From: Pseudoxanthomonas suwonensis
Lineage (GTDB): Bacteria; Pseudomonadota; Gammaproteobacteria; Xanthomonadales; Xanthomonadaceae
Direction of reading: 5' to 3'
Assembly: GCF_010093235.1 (NCBI RefSeq)
Contig: NZ_PDWP01000001.1
Coordinates: 62,001-126,000, forward strand
DNA: 64,000 nucleotides
Shown here: piece after piece, positions 28,458 to 37,741 of the stretch
How positions within the stretch are numbered: position 1 is the stretch's first letter
Layout of the letters: every line of letters starts with the position of its first letter
The notes under the pieces: model-generated
What the model was told of the DNA's origin: nothing
The model's input: the letters and a program-made list of their open reading frames with translations, nothing else
Database searches by the model: none
Made by a program: the position numbers and the translations under genes

Positions 28458-29660
28458 TCAGGCCGGCGTGGTCGCGTGCCTGCGACGGAACGGCAGGCGC
28501 GGATCCAGCCAGGTAGCCGCGCGCCACAGCCATTCCAGCGGCCCGTACAGGAAGTGCCGGAACCAGAGATGGGCCAATGCCAGCTGCGCGGCGAAGGCGA
28601 CCAGGCCCCAGGCCACCGCCTGCAGCTGGGTCATGCTGGCGTGCAGGCCCAGCCCGTAGCCGTAGAACACCGGCACGAACACCAGCGACTGGGCGACGTA
28701 CAGGCTCAGCGTCATCCGTCCCGCCGGGGCCAGCAGGCCTAGCAGCCGGCGCCCAGGACCGTGGTACAGGGCGAGGAAGCCGAACAGCAGCACCGCCATC
28801 ATCGCCAGGTCGAACAGGCTGCCGAGCATGGTCCAGACCCGGTCGCGCGGCATGGTCATGCCTTCGCTGGCCGGCACCAGCACGGCCAGCGGGTCGCGCA
28901 GGTAGTGCAGCGCCCCCGCCGCCGCCAGCGACAGCAGCAGCCCGCCGATGCGCATGCGTGCGAACGCCTCCGGCCGGGCGAAGAAGCCGGTCCGGCCCAG
29001 CACCATGCCCACCAGGGACAGGCCGAGGATCTGGCTCAGGCGCCCGGAGCCGAACATGAAGGACCACTTCTGGCCGTGGCCTTCCACCACGTTGATCCGG
29101 ATCGTGTCCCACAGGCTGCCGGACAGGTACAGCGGGTTGATGCGGATGTCCCAGTACGCCGGCGGGCGGTTGGCCCATTCCGCGCCGGCCAGCCCCGCCA
29201 CTGCCTGCACCAGCATCAGCGGCTGCAGCAGCAGGACCACGGCCACTGCCAGCAGCACCCGGTTGGAGCGGACGCGGTGGAACGGCAGCAGGAACAGGCC
29301 CATCACCGCCAGCACCTCGAGGATGTCGCCGCGGTACCACAGCCCGTGCAGCAGGCCCATCGCCGCCAGCAGCGCCAGGCGCCAGACGAAGCGCGCGGTG
29401 AAGTCCTGGCCGCGCCGCTCGCCGCCCTGCATCAGGATGAAGAAGCTGGTGCCGAAACACAGCGCCATCAGCGCGAACGACTTGCCGGCGAAGACCAGCC
29501 AGACCGCATCGTGCACCGCCCGCTGGAACGGGTCGGTCACCGGGGCGAGCCAGTACAGCTCGAACAGCTCCGGCATGTGCACCATGAACAGGCCGAACAG
29601 GGCGAAGCCCCGCAAGGCATCGAGGTTCTCAAGGCGCGCGCCTGCGTCGGTCCCTGCCAT
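28458..29660 (-). CDS. DUF418 multi-spanning membrane protein
   Basis: Integral membrane protein of 400 residues with about 8-10 hydrophobic helices. The N-terminus RLENLDALRGFALFGLFMVH is the hallmark of the DUF418/heparan N-acetyltransferase-like group, and the C-terminal DUF418 region contains GRMTLSLYVAQSLVF and LAHLWFRHFLYGPLEWLWR. Members are thought to be acyltransferase-like, but none of the relevant chemistry is established, so function is open. ATG 29660 has a strong GGAGGG site upstream. No operon partner: the next same-strand gene upstream is a GNAT whose stop lies 63 bases away. Confidence 0.85.
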   Translation of the reverse strand: MAGTDAGARLENLDALRGFALFGLFMVHMPELFELYWLAPVTDPFQRAVHDAVWLVFAGKSFALMALCFGTSFFILMQGGERRGQDFTARFVWRLALLAAMGLLHGLWYRGDILEVLAVMGLFLLPFHRVRSNRVLLAVAVVLLLQPLMLVQAVAGLAGAEWANRPPAYWDIRINPLYLSGSLWDTIRINVVEGHGQKWSFMFGSGRLSQILGLSLVGMVLGRTGFFARPEAFARMRIGGLLLSLAAAGALHYLRDPLAVLVPASEGMTMPRDRVWTMLGSLFDLAMMAVLLFGFLALYHGPGRRLLGLLAPAGRMTLSLYVAQSLVFVPVFYGYGLGLHASMTQLQAVAWGLVAFAAQLALAHLWFRHFLYGPLEWLWRAATWLDPRLPFRRRHATTPA

Positions 29661-29723
29661 GGCGTTCCCTCCGGTGGGTCGGCCAATGGTGGATGCATGC
29701 GGGGCCCGGTGGAAGCGGCCTGT

Positions 29724-30278
29724 TCAACGTCCGGCGGCGGCCTCGCCGCACAGCCGGGCGAACCAGTGCAGGTCGTGGAAACGGCCGTCCTTGCGGATCG
29801 CGGCGCGGGCCGTGCCCTCCGGACGGAAGCCGTTCTTCTCCAGCACCCGGGCGGAGGCACGGTTGTGGTCCAGGACGAAGGCCTCGACCCGCTGCAGGCC
29901 GTACGCAGGCACCGCCCGATCGAGGAAGACGCCGACGATCCGGCTCATGTGGCCACGCCCCCAATGGCGGCGGCCGAGCCAGTAACCCAGCCGGGCCGCG
30001 TGCGCGCGCTCGCCCTGCTGCAGCAGCAGGCCGATGCCGCCGCAGGCGCGCCCCTCCAGCTCGATCGCCCAGGCGGTGGACAGGTCCACCACCCGGCCGG
30101 AAAGGAAGGCCTCGCCGTCGGCCCGGCTGTACGGGTGCGGGAAGCGGTCGCTGAGGCCGCGTACCACCTCGGCGTCGTCGGCGTGCTCCAGCAGCGCGTC
30201 CAGGTCATCGATGCGCCAGGGACGCAAGACGAAGCCCGCGCCCTCGACGCGCAGCGGCGTGCGCGCCGGCTCAGCCAT
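29724..30278 (-). CDS. GNAT-family N-acetyltransferase
   Basis: A 184-residue acetyl-CoA-dependent acetyltransferase of the RimJ/RimL-like type. It shows FVLRPWRIDDLDALLEHADD at the N-terminus, the acetyl-CoA-binding RLGYWLGRRHWGRGHMSRIV block and the C-terminal DHNRASARVLEKNGFRPEG. The substrate could be a ribosomal N-terminus, an antibiotic or a small amine. It overlaps the 3' end of the RND pump gene by eight bases, so it is translated from the efflux operon. That linkage suggests, but does not show, a role in detoxification. Confidence 0.85.
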   Translation of the reverse strand: MAEPARTPLRVEGAGFVLRPWRIDDLDALLEHADDAEVVRGLSDRFPHPYSRADGEAFLSGRVVDLSTAWAIELEGRACGGIGLLLQQGERAHAARLGYWLGRRHWGRGHMSRIVGVFLDRAVPAYGLQRVEAFVLDHNRASARVLEKNGFRPEGTARAAIRKDGRFHDLHWFARLCGEAAAGR

Positions 30279-33200
30279 GGCCGCCCACCGAAGGGGTCTC
30301 CGCCTCCAGCCGCGCCAGCTCCTGGGCCAGGGCCTCGGGCGAACGGGTGAACGGCGCCAGCAGGGCGTAGAACGCGGGCACCACGTACAGCGAAAGCAGG
30401 GTCGAGAACGACACGCCGAAGATGATCACGATGCCGATGGTGGCGCGACTGGCCGAGCCCGGCCCGCCGGCAACCACCAGCGGCACCGCGCCGACCACGG
30501 TGGCCACCGAGGTCATCAGGATCGGGCGCAGGCGCACCCGCGCCGCCTCGGCGATCGCGGCGGCCACGTCGCGGCCCTCGTCACGCAGCTGGTTGGCGAA
30601 CTCCACGATCAGGATGCCGTTCTTGGCCGCCAGGCCGATCAGCATGACGATGCCGATCTGGCTGAAGAGGTTGAGCGTGCCGCCGGTGGCCCACAGCCCG
30701 ATCAGCGCGCCCAGCACCGCCAGCGGCACGGTGAGCATGATCACCAGCGGATGCAGGAAGCTCTCGAACTGCGCCGCCAGCACCAGGTACACCACCAGCA
30801 GGGCCATGGCGAAGGTCAGCAGCACCGCGCCGCCGGCCTCCTGGTACTCGCGCGACTCGCCCTTCCAGTCGATCTGCGCGTAGTCCGGCAACTCCTCGGC
30901 GGCCACCTGGCGGGTCCATTCCAGTGCCTCGCCCATGCTGTAGCCCGGCGCCAGGCCGGCGCTGATGGTGATCGCGCGCAGGCGGTTGAAGCGGTTGAGG
31001 CTGCCCGGTTCGGCCACCTCGCGCAGGGTGACCAGGTTGGACAGCGGCACCAGTTCGCCGCTGGCGGCGCGCACCCAGGTGCGCTCGAGGTCGCCCGGGT
31101 CCATGCGCTTGTCGCGGTCGGCCTGGAGCATGACGTCGTACTCCTCGCCGTTGTCCACGTAGGTGGTCACCTGGCGCGAGCCCATCATGGTCTCCAGGGT
31201 GCGGCCGATCTCCTGCACCGGCACGCCCAGGTCGGCGGCGCGGTCGCGGTCGATCTCGACCCGCATCTGCGGCCGCGTTTCCTTGTAGTCCGAATCCGGG
31301 TCCTGGATCCCGGGATTGGATTCCATGCGCTGCAGGATGCGGTCGCGCCACTGCGCCAGCTCGGCGTAGTCGGGTCCGCCCAGGACCAGCTGGTAGCGCT
31401 GGCCGCGGGTACTGACCAGGCCGCCGGGCACGTTGGCGCGCACCTGCACGCCGGGCAGTGCGCCCAGCTCGCGGCGCAGCCCGGCCACCACCTCGTCGGT
31501 GCTGACCTCGCGCTGGCGCCAGTCCTGCAGGAACACCACCACCTGTCCGGTGTGCATCTCCTCGCTGCCGCCGAAGCCGCGCGGCACGCGCGAGTTGGCG
31601 CGCTGTACCGGCTGGTCCTGGCCGACCCGGCGCAGGATCACCTCCTCGACCTGCTGGATCTGCGAGACGGTGTAGTCGAAGCCCGCACCCTCGGGGCCGT
31701 CGACCATCACGAAGAAGCGGCCGCGGTCCTCGGCCGGCGCCAGCTCGCTGGGCACGCGCAGGCCCAGCGCCGCCACCGCCGCCACGCACAGGGCCATGGC
31801 CAGCAGCAGCAGGGCCAGCAGCCGCCGCCCCGGCAGCCCGACCATGCGCGTCACCTGGCGGCCGTAGCCTTCGCTGGTGCGCGCCAGCACGCGCTGGGTC
31901 CAGGCATTGAGCCCGCGCGGGGCCGAATGCGGGCGCACCAGCTTGGAGCACATCATCGGCGTGAGCGTCAGGGCCACGAAGGCCGAGATCGCCACCGCCG
32001 CCGCCAGCGCCACCGACAGTTCGCGGAACAGGCGCCCGGTGTTGCCTTCCATGAAGCCCACTGGCAGGAACACCGCCACCAGCACCGCGGTGGTGGCGAT
32101 CACCGCGAACGCGACCTGCGCGGTGCCGCGACGCGCGGCCACCAGCGGCGGCTCGCCCAGGTCGGCGCGGCGCTGCACGTTCTCCAGCACCACGATGGCG
32201 TCGTCCACCACCAGGCCGATGCACAGCACCAGGGCCAGCAGGGTCAGCAGGTTGATCGAGAAACCGAACGCGTAGAGCGCGATGAACGCCGCCACCAGGC
32301 ACACCGGCACCGTGACCGCCGGGATCAGCGCCGCGCGCAGGCTGCCCAGGAACAGCCAGATCACTCCGAACACCAGGACCATGGCCTCGCCCAGGGTCCA
32401 GTACACGCGCTCGACCGAGGCCTCGATGAAGATGGTGCTGTCGTAGGCGACGAAGATGTCGGTGCCTTCCGGCAGGGTCTTCTGGACCTGCTCGGCCTCC
32501 GCGCGCGCGGCGCGGGCCACGTCCAGGGCGTTGGCGGTGGAGGTGCGGACGATGCCCAGGCCGACGTTGGGCACGCCGTTGCTGCGCAGGTAGGAGCGGC
32601 GCTCCTCCGGGCCCAGCTCGACCCGGGCCACGTCGCCCAGGCGGACCACGTAACCGTCCGCGCCCTTGCGCAGGGGCAGCTGCGCGAACTGCTCCGGCGC
32701 GCGGTAGCCGCGCTCCACGCGCAGGGTGAAGTCGCGGGTGGCCGACTCGATGCGCCCGGCCGGCAGCTCCACGTTCTCGGTGCGCAGCGCCGATTCCACG
32801 TCGCCGGCGGTGATCCCGCGCGCGGCCATGGCGTCGCGGTCCAGCCAGATGCGCATGGCATAGCGCTGGCCACCGCCCAGCTGCACCCGGGCCACGCCGT
32901 CGAGCGCCGACAGCCGGTCGACCACGTAGCGGTCGGCGTAGTCGGTCAGCTCCATCGTGTCCATCACGGTGGAGCGCATGTTGAGCCAGATGATGACGTC
33001 GGCGTCGGCCTCGACCTTGGCGATCTCCGGCGGGTCGGCCTCGTCCGGCAGGCGATCCATGACCCGGCTGACGCGGTCGCGCACGTCGTTGGCCGCCGCC
33101 TCGATGTCGCGGCTGAGGTTGAACTCGATGGTGACGTCGGCGCGGCCGTTGCGGCTCTGCGACTGGATGGTGCGGATGCCCTCGATGCCGGCCAGGCCAT

Positions 33201-33405
33201 CCTCGAGGATCTGGGTCACGCGGGTCTCGACCACTGCCGCCGATGCGCCGGGGTAACGCACCTCCACCGAGACGATGGGCGGGTCGATGTTGGGCAGCTC
33301 GCGCAGGGTCAGGCGCATGAACGACATGCCGCCCAGCACCACCAGCAGCAGGCTCACCACCATCGCGAAGACGGGACGGCGGATCGACAGGTCGGACAGC
33401 TTCAT
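30271..33405 (-). CDS. RND efflux pump, HAE1-type inner-membrane transporter
   Basis: Proton-driven tripartite efflux transporter of 1044 residues. It begins with SIRRPVFAMVVSLLLVVLG (TM1) and shows porter-domain repeats. The proton-relay aspartate pair lies in LCIGLVVDDAIVVLEN, and the TM bundle motif MLIGLAAKNGILIVEFANQL lies in the second half. It forms the membrane component with the adaptor encoded just upstream (four-base gap). No outer-membrane channel gene is adjacent, so it probably recruits an unlinked TolC-like protein. The substrate is not predictable. ATG 33405 begins right at the conserved N-terminus; an upstream extension is not homologous. Confidence 0.95.
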   Translation of the reverse strand: MKLSDLSIRRPVFAMVVSLLLVVLGGMSFMRLTLRELPNIDPPIVSVEVRYPGASAAVVETRVTQILEDGLAGIEGIRTIQSQSRNGRADVTIEFNLSRDIEAAANDVRDRVSRVMDRLPDEADPPEIAKVEADADVIIWLNMRSTVMDTMELTDYADRYVVDRLSALDGVARVQLGGGQRYAMRIWLDRDAMAARGITAGDVESALRTENVELPAGRIESATRDFTLRVERGYRAPEQFAQLPLRKGADGYVVRLGDVARVELGPEERRSYLRSNGVPNVGLGIVRTSTANALDVARAARAEAEQVQKTLPEGTDIFVAYDSTIFIEASVERVYWTLGEAMVLVFGVIWLFLGSLRAALIPAVTVPVCLVAAFIALYAFGFSINLLTLLALVLCIGLVVDDAIVVLENVQRRADLGEPPLVAARRGTAQVAFAVIATTAVLVAVFLPVGFMEGNTGRLFRELSVALAAAVAISAFVALTLTPMMCSKLVRPHSAPRGLNAWTQRVLARTSEGYGRQVTRMVGLPGRRLLALLLLAMALCVAAVAALGLRVPSELAPAEDRGRFFVMVDGPEGAGFDYTVSQIQQVEEVILRRVGQDQPVQRANSRVPRGFGGSEEMHTGQVVVFLQDWRQREVSTDEVVAGLRRELGALPGVQVRANVPGGLVSTRGQRYQLVLGGPDYAELAQWRDRILQRMESNPGIQDPDSDYKETRPQMRVEIDRDRAADLGVPVQEIGRTLETMMGSRQVTTYVDNGEEYDVMLQADRDKRMDPGDLERTWVRAASGELVPLSNLVTLREVAEPGSLNRFNRLRAITISAGLAPGYSMGEALEWTRQVAAEELPDYAQIDWKGESREYQEAGGAVLLTFAMALLVVYLVLAAQFESFLHPLVIMLTVPLAVLGALIGLWATGGTLNLFSQIGIVMLIGLAAKNGILIVEFANQLRDEGRDVAAAIAEAARVRLRPILMTSVATVVGAVPLVVAGGPGSASRATIGIVIIFGVSFSTLLSLYVVPAFYALLAPFTRSPEALAQELARLEAETPSVGGHG

Positions 33406-33409
33406 CGGC

Positions 33410-34546
33410 TCAGCCCCGGTCGCCGGTGCCCGGAGCGATGGCGTCCGTGGCCCCGCCCTCTTCCCGGACCTCGGCGCCGTCCGCCGCCGGCGCCGGCGCG
33501 GCGGCATCGGCCACCTTCACACCCGGGCGCAGCTTGCCGGTGCCCTCGACCACGATGCGGTCGCCGGCGGCCAGTCCCTCGAGGATCTCGGCCATGCCCT
33601 CGCGGCGCAGCCCGGTGCGCACCGGCACCTGCTCGACCACGCCCTCGCCATCGACGCGGTACACGAACGAGTCGCGGCCCACCTGGACCACCGCCAGTTC
33701 CGGCACCACCAGCGCCTCGCGCGGCGGCTGGAACAGGCTCACGTCCAGCAGCATGCCGGGCCGCAGCAGGCCTTCGGGGTTGTCGAACGCCGCGCGCACG
33801 GTGACCGCCCGGGTCTGGGGATCGATCCGCGCCTCGACGGTCTGCACGCGCCCCTCGAAGGTGCGCCCCGGCCAGGCCGCGCCGCGCGCGGCGACCACCG
33901 CATTGGCGGCGACCCGCGACAGCTCCGTTTCCGGGACCTGGAAGTCCACGTACACCCGGGCGATGTCGTCCAGGGTCGCGATCACCGCATTGGGCGTCAG
34001 CAGCGCGCCGGGGCTGACCTGGCGGATGCCCAGCACGCCGGAGAACGGCGCGCGCACCTGGCGGTCGCCGATGTCCGACTGCATCTGCCGCACCCGGGCC
34101 ACGGCCGCGTCGCGGGTGGCGCGCTGGGTATCCAGCGTGGCCTGCGACACCAGCTGCTGCCCGGCCAGGCTCTGCAGCCGGCGATACTGCTGCTCGGCCT
34201 CGGCGGCGGCGGCCTCGGCCTCCATCAGCGCCGCCCGCTGGGCGTCCACGCGCAAGGTCACCAGCGGCTGGCCGGCGACCACCTTCTGCCCGCTCTCGAA
34301 ATGCACCTGCTCGACGATCTCGCTGACCTTGGCGGTCAGGGTCACCGACTCGCGCGCGCGGACGGTGCCCAGGCCCTGCACGGTGTCGCTCCACGGCCGC
34401 GGCTGGACCACCGTGGTGACGACCGGGATGGCCCCGGCGCCGGAACCCGGGCCGGCTGCCTGGCGGTCGCACCCGGCCAATGCCAGCAGCCCGCACAGGA
34501 CCACCGCCGGAACTCGTACCGCCATCGACCGCCTCGCTGCATTCAT
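33410..34546 (-). CDS. RND efflux periplasmic adaptor (membrane fusion protein), lipoprotein
   Basis: Adaptor of 378 residues that bridges the RND pump to an outer-membrane channel. The signal peptide ends in a lipobox (GLLALAGC), so Cys would be acylated and the protein anchored in the inner membrane. A barrel-sandwich motif (TLTAKVSEIVEQVHFESGQ), a helical hairpin (AEQQYRRLQSLAGQQLVSQ), a second lipoyl half (QVRAPFSGVLGIRQVSPG) and a beta-barrel domain follow. The true start is ATG 34546; a TTG two codons earlier is also in frame. First gene of the efflux operon, followed by the pump and GNAT genes. Confidence 0.93.
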   Translation of the reverse strand: MNAARRSMAVRVPAVVLCGLLALAGCDRQAAGPGSGAGAIPVVTTVVQPRPWSDTVQGLGTVRARESVTLTAKVSEIVEQVHFESGQKVVAGQPLVTLRVDAQRAALMEAEAAAAEAEQQYRRLQSLAGQQLVSQATLDTQRATRDAAVARVRQMQSDIGDRQVRAPFSGVLGIRQVSPGALLTPNAVIATLDDIARVYVDFQVPETELSRVAANAVVAARGAAWPGRTFEGRVQTVEARIDPQTRAVTVRAAFDNPEGLLRPGMLLDVSLFQPPREALVVPELAVVQVGRDSFVYRVDGEGVVEQVPVRTGLRREGMAEILEGLAAGDRIVVEGTGKLRPGVKVADAAAPAPAADGAEVREEGGATDAIAPGTGDRG

Positions 34547-34630
34547 GGGCAAGCCGCCGAGTTTATCCAGCGCGCGTGAACGCCTGTATGTGGCTTTGGT
34601 TGGCGGTGGCGGCGGGAACTTCCCCGCCGC

Positions 34631-36595
34631 TCAGAGGTCAAGGGCCGCCAGCACCTGCTCCACCATGCTCTCCGGGTCCTGGCGGTCGGCCGCCAGGTGC
34701 ACTTCCGGGTGTTCCGGGGCCTCGTAGGGCGAGTCGATGCCGGTGAAGTTCGGGATCAGGCCGGCGCGCGCCTTGCGGTACAGGCCCTTCACGTCGCGGG
34801 CCTCGGCCACTTCCAGCGGCACGTCCACGAACACCTCGATGAATTCGCCCGGGGCGAACCGCTCCCGCGCCATCCGCCGCTCGGCGCGGAACGGGGAGAT
34901 GAAGCTGACCAGGACGATCAGGCCGGCGTCGGCCATCAGCCTGGCCACCTCGGCCACGCGGCGGATGTTCTCCACCCGGTCCTCGTCGGTGAAGCCCAGG
35001 TCGCGGTTGAGTCCGTGGCGCACGTTGTCGCCGTCCAGGACGAAGGTGTGGTAGCCCAGCGCGTGCAGGCGCTTGTCCACCAGGTTGGCCACGGTGGACT
35101 TGCCGGCGCCGGACAGGCCGGTGAACCACAGCACCTTCGGCACCTGGCCCTTGATCCGCGCGCGGGCGGCCCTGTCCACGTCCAGGTGCTGCCAGTGCAC
35201 GTTGTCGGCGCGGCGCAGGGCGAAGTCCAGGGTGCCGGCGGCGACGGTGTCGTTGTTCTGGCGGTCGATCAGGATGAAGCCGCCGAGGGTGCGGTTCTCG
35301 ACGTAGGACGTGAACGGGACCGGCTCCTCCAGGCTCAGGTTGCAGTAGCCGACTTCGTTGAGCTCCAGGCGCTTGGCCGCCAGGCGCTCCTGGGTGTTCA
35401 CGTCGATCCGGTGCTTGATCTCGCTGATGCTGGCCGCCACGGTGCGCGTGCCGATCTTCAGCCAGTACGGCCGTCCCGGCAGCAACGGCGCGTCGCTCAT
35501 CCACAGCACGTGGGCGGCGAACTGGTCGGCGACCGCGGGTGGATCGCCGGCGGCGGCGATCAGGTCGCCGCGGCTGACATCGATCTCGTCGGCCAGGGTG
35601 AGGGTCACCGCCTGGCCGGCTTCGGCGCGCTGCAGCGGCCCGTCCGGTCCCAGCACCTGGGCGATGGTCGAGCGTCGCGCCGACGGCAGCACCACCACCG
35701 GGTCGCCCGGGCGCGCCACGCCGGCGGCGATCGTGCCGGCGAAACCCCGGAAGTCCTGGTTGGGCCGGTTCACCCACTGCACCGGCAGCCGCAGGCCGGT
35801 GCGGGCCTGGCCGTCCTCGACCTCCACCGCCTCCAGGTGCTCCAGCAGCGCCGGGCCGCCGTACCAGGGCGTGTTCGGCGAACGCTGCAGCAGGTTGTCG
35901 CCCTCCAGGGCCGACAGCGGGATCGCCTGCACGTCGGGGATGCCCAGCTGCGCGGCCAGCTCGCGGTAGCCGGAGGCGATGCCTTCGAACACGGCCCGGT
36001 CGTAGCCGACCAGGTCCATCTTGTTCACCGCCAGCACCACGTGGCGGATGCCCAGCAGCGAAAGGATGAAGCTGTGCCGGCGGGTCTGCGCCAGCATGCC
36101 CTTGCGCGCGTCCACCAGCACCACCGCCAGGTCGGCGGTGGAGGCGCCGGTGGCCATGTTGCGGGTGTACTGCTCGTGGCCAGGGCAGTCGGCGACGATG
36201 AACTTGCGCTTGTCGGTATCGAAGTAGCGGTAGGCGACGTCGATGGTGATGCCCTGCTCGCGCTCGGCGGCCAGGCCATCCAGCAGCAGGGCGTAATCGA
36301 TGCGCTCGCCCTGGGTGCCATGGCGGCGGCTGTCGGCCTCCAATGCCGCCAGCTGGTCGTCGAACAGGCGCTTGCTCTCGTACAGCAGGCGCCCGATCAG
36401 GGTGCTCTTGCCGTCGTCCACGCTGCCGCAGGTGATGAAGCGCAGCAGCGGCTTGGATTCGTGCTGGCGCAGATAGAGCGAAACCGCGCTATCCGCGCCG
36501 TCATTGGTGATTGGTGATTCGTGACTGGAAGAAGCAACGGCGGTGGCCTGCTCTTTCGAATCACCAATCACGAATGACGAATCACCGCTGTTCAT
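34631..36595 (-). CDS. cysNC: bifunctional sulfate adenylyltransferase subunit 1 / APS kinase (CysN-CysC fusion)
   Basis: Fusion of 654 residues. The CysN half is an EF-Tu-like GTPase: P-loop GSVDDGKST (57-65), [15 protein letters not shown] (G3) and NKMD (G4), followed by beta-barrel domains; with CysD it makes APS. The CysC half starts near 488 with P-loop GLSGAGKST (about 493-501), [10 protein letters not shown] and the FISPFR serine (about 567), and phosphorylates APS to PAPS. Such fusions occur in xanthomonads and rhizobia. ATG 36595 overlaps the cysD stop by one base (TGATG), and a TTG codon just before it is not needed. Residues about 7-31, before the conserved start, derive from an inverted heptad repeat (36501-36577) and look like an inserted, non-homologous stretch. 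Confidence 0.95.
   Translation of the reverse strand: MNSGDSSFVIGDSKEQATAVASSSHESPITNDGADSAVSLYLRQHESKPLLRFITCGSVDDGKSTLIGRLLYESKRLFDDQLAALEADSRRHGTQGERIDYALLLDGLAAEREQGITIDVAYRYFDTDKRKFIVADCPGHEQYTRNMATGASTADLAVVLVDARKGMLAQTRRHSFILSLLGIRHVVLAVNKMDLVGYDRAVFEGIASGYRELAAQLGIPDVQAIPLSALEGDNLLQRSPNTPWYGGPALLEHLEAVEVEDGQARTGLRLPVQWVNRPNQDFRGFAGTIAAGVARPGDPVVVLPSARRSTIAQVLGPDGPLQRAEAGQAVTLTLADEIDVSRGDLIAAAGDPPAVADQFAAHVLWMSDAPLLPGRPYWLKIGTRTVAASISEIKHRIDVNTQERLAAKRLELNEVGYCNLSLEEPVPFTSYVENRTLGGFILIDRQNNDTVAAGTLDFALRRADNVHWQHLDVDRAARARIKGQVPKVLWFTGLSGAGKSTVANLVDKRLHALGYHTFVLDGDNVRHGLNRDLGFTDEDRVENIRRVAEVARLMADAGLIVLVSFISPFRAERRMARERFAPGEFIEVFVDVPLEVAEARDVKGLYRKARAGLIPNFTGIDSPYEAPEHPEVHLAADRQDPESMVEQVLAALDL
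36501..36577. repeat. heptad-repeat inverted element inside the cysNC 5' coding region
   Basis: Arms 36501-36521 and 36557-36577 are inverted copies over 21 bases with a single mismatch, separated by a 35-base loop. The arms are heptads (CATTGGT, GATTGGT, GATTCGT), the same GATTSGK logic as the elements at 8905-9024 and 39623-39657. The element is translated in frame, encoding residues about 7-31 of CysNC ahead of the GTPase core. It would also fold the mRNA into a hairpin next to the start codon. Confidence 0.8.
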
Positions 36596-37506
36596 CAAAA
36601 ATATCCCTCGAGCTTCTTCTGCTCCATCGACGCGGTCGGGTCCTGGTCGATCACCCGGCCCTGGCGCTCGGAGGTGGTGGCCACCAGCATCTCGGCGATG
36701 ATCGCCTCAGGGCTGTCGGCCTCCGATTCGATGGCGCCGGTCAGCGGATAGCAGCCGAGGGTGCGGAAGCGCACCTTGCGCAGCCGCGGCACTTCGCCCG
36801 GCGCCAGCGGCAGGCGCTCGTCGTCGACCATGATCAGCGCCCCGTCGCGCTCGACCACCGGGCGCTCGGCGGCGAAGTACAGCGGCACCACCGGGATCTT
36901 CTCGCGGTAGATGTAGAGCCACACGTCCAGCTCGGTCCAGTTGGACAGCGGGAACACGCGCACGCTCTCGCCGCTGCGGATGCGAGCGTTGTACAGGTTC
37001 CACAGCTCCGGGCGCTGGCGCTTGGGATCCCAGCGGTGGTTTTCGTTGCGGAACGAGAACACCCGCTCCTTGGCGCGCGACTTCTCCTCGTCGCGGCGCG
37101 CGCCGCCGATGGCGGCGTCGAACTTCCACTTGTCCAGCGCCTGCTTCAGGCCCTGGGTCTTCATCACGTCGGTGTGCACGGTGGCGCCGTGGCTGACCGG
37201 GCCTATGTCCTGGGCGATGCCATCGGGGTTGACGTGCACCCGCAGCTCCACGCCGGTCTCCGCCGCGCGGCGGTCGCGGAAGGCGATCATCTCGCGGAAC
37301 TTCCAGCGCGTGTCCACGTGCAGCAGCGGGATCGGCGGCTTCGCGGGGGCGAAGGCCTTGAGCAGCAGGTGCAGCAGCACCGAGCTGTCCTTGCCCACCG
37401 AGTACAGCAGCACCGGGTTGCGGAACTCGGCGGCCACCTCGCGCAGGATGTGGATGCTCTCCGCTTCGAGGCGGTCGAGGTGGGACAGGCGGTGGGCGGG
37501 GCTCAT
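36595..37506 (-). CDS. cysD: sulfate adenylyltransferase subunit 2
   Basis: ATP-sulfurylase catalytic subunit of 303 residues (ATP-PPase superfamily). With CysN it forms APS and pyrophosphate from sulfate and ATP. The PP-loop [15 protein letters not shown], the [11 protein letters not shown] block, [36 protein letters not shown] and the C-terminal [20 protein letters not shown] are all present and match E. coli CysD closely. ATG 37506 gives the usual N-terminus; ATG 37512 two codons earlier is also possible. The gene heads the cysD-cysNC operon and diverges from cysJ across a 235-base control region. Pyrophosphate made here would be cleared by Ppa (48420-48956). Confidence 0.96.
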   Translation of the reverse strand: MSPAHRLSHLDRLEAESIHILREVAAEFRNPVLLYSVGKDSSVLLHLLLKAFAPAKPPIPLLHVDTRWKFREMIAFRDRRAAETGVELRVHVNPDGIAQDIGPVSHGATVHTDVMKTQGLKQALDKWKFDAAIGGARRDEEKSRAKERVFSFRNENHRWDPKRQRPELWNLYNARIRSGESVRVFPLSNWTELDVWLYIYREKIPVVPLYFAAERPVVERDGALIMVDDERLPLAPGEVPRLRKVRFRTLGCYPLTGAIESEADSPEAIIAEMLVATTSERQGRVIDQDPTASMEQKKLEGYF

Positions 37507-37623
37507 CGGCATTCGGGTTGTGGGGGCGGCCAGGCGCCGCGGCCTCCTGCTGCGTTCGCCATACCACGCCGCACGGCAGCGGGCGGCGCTTCGGGAGGCG
37601 CAGTATCCGGGCGCGCAGCGTGG

Positions 37624-37675
37624 CACCTGAAATAAGCGGGGAGCATAAGCCAATAACCACAAGCCGTTTCAGGTG
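37624..37675. promoter_or_regulatory. candidate CysB control region between cysD and cysJ
   Basis: An AT-rich island between the divergent cysDNC and cysJIH operons. It is bounded by a perfect 9-bp inverted repeat, CACCTGAAA (37624-37632) and TTTCAGGTG (37667-37675). Inside, three TTAT-type elements read on the minus strand: GGTTATT (37652-37658), GGCTTATG (37644-37651) and GCTTATT (37631-37637). The same spelling recurs in the cysB-cobA intergenic region, as expected for binding sites of a LysR-type regulator such as CysB. The identity of the bound protein is inference. Confidence 0.45.
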
Positions 37676-37741
37676 CAGGAGCGGGCTTCCTACCATCGGT
37701 CATCCGTCGACTTGCGACGCCGCGCCACAAGGCCCCCAGCG

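Noticed and set aside
30034-33804. 1256-codon plus-strand open frame opposite the RND pump
   Set aside because: Histidine/glutamine-rich antisense artefact; the minus strand encodes a canonical HAE1 transporter.
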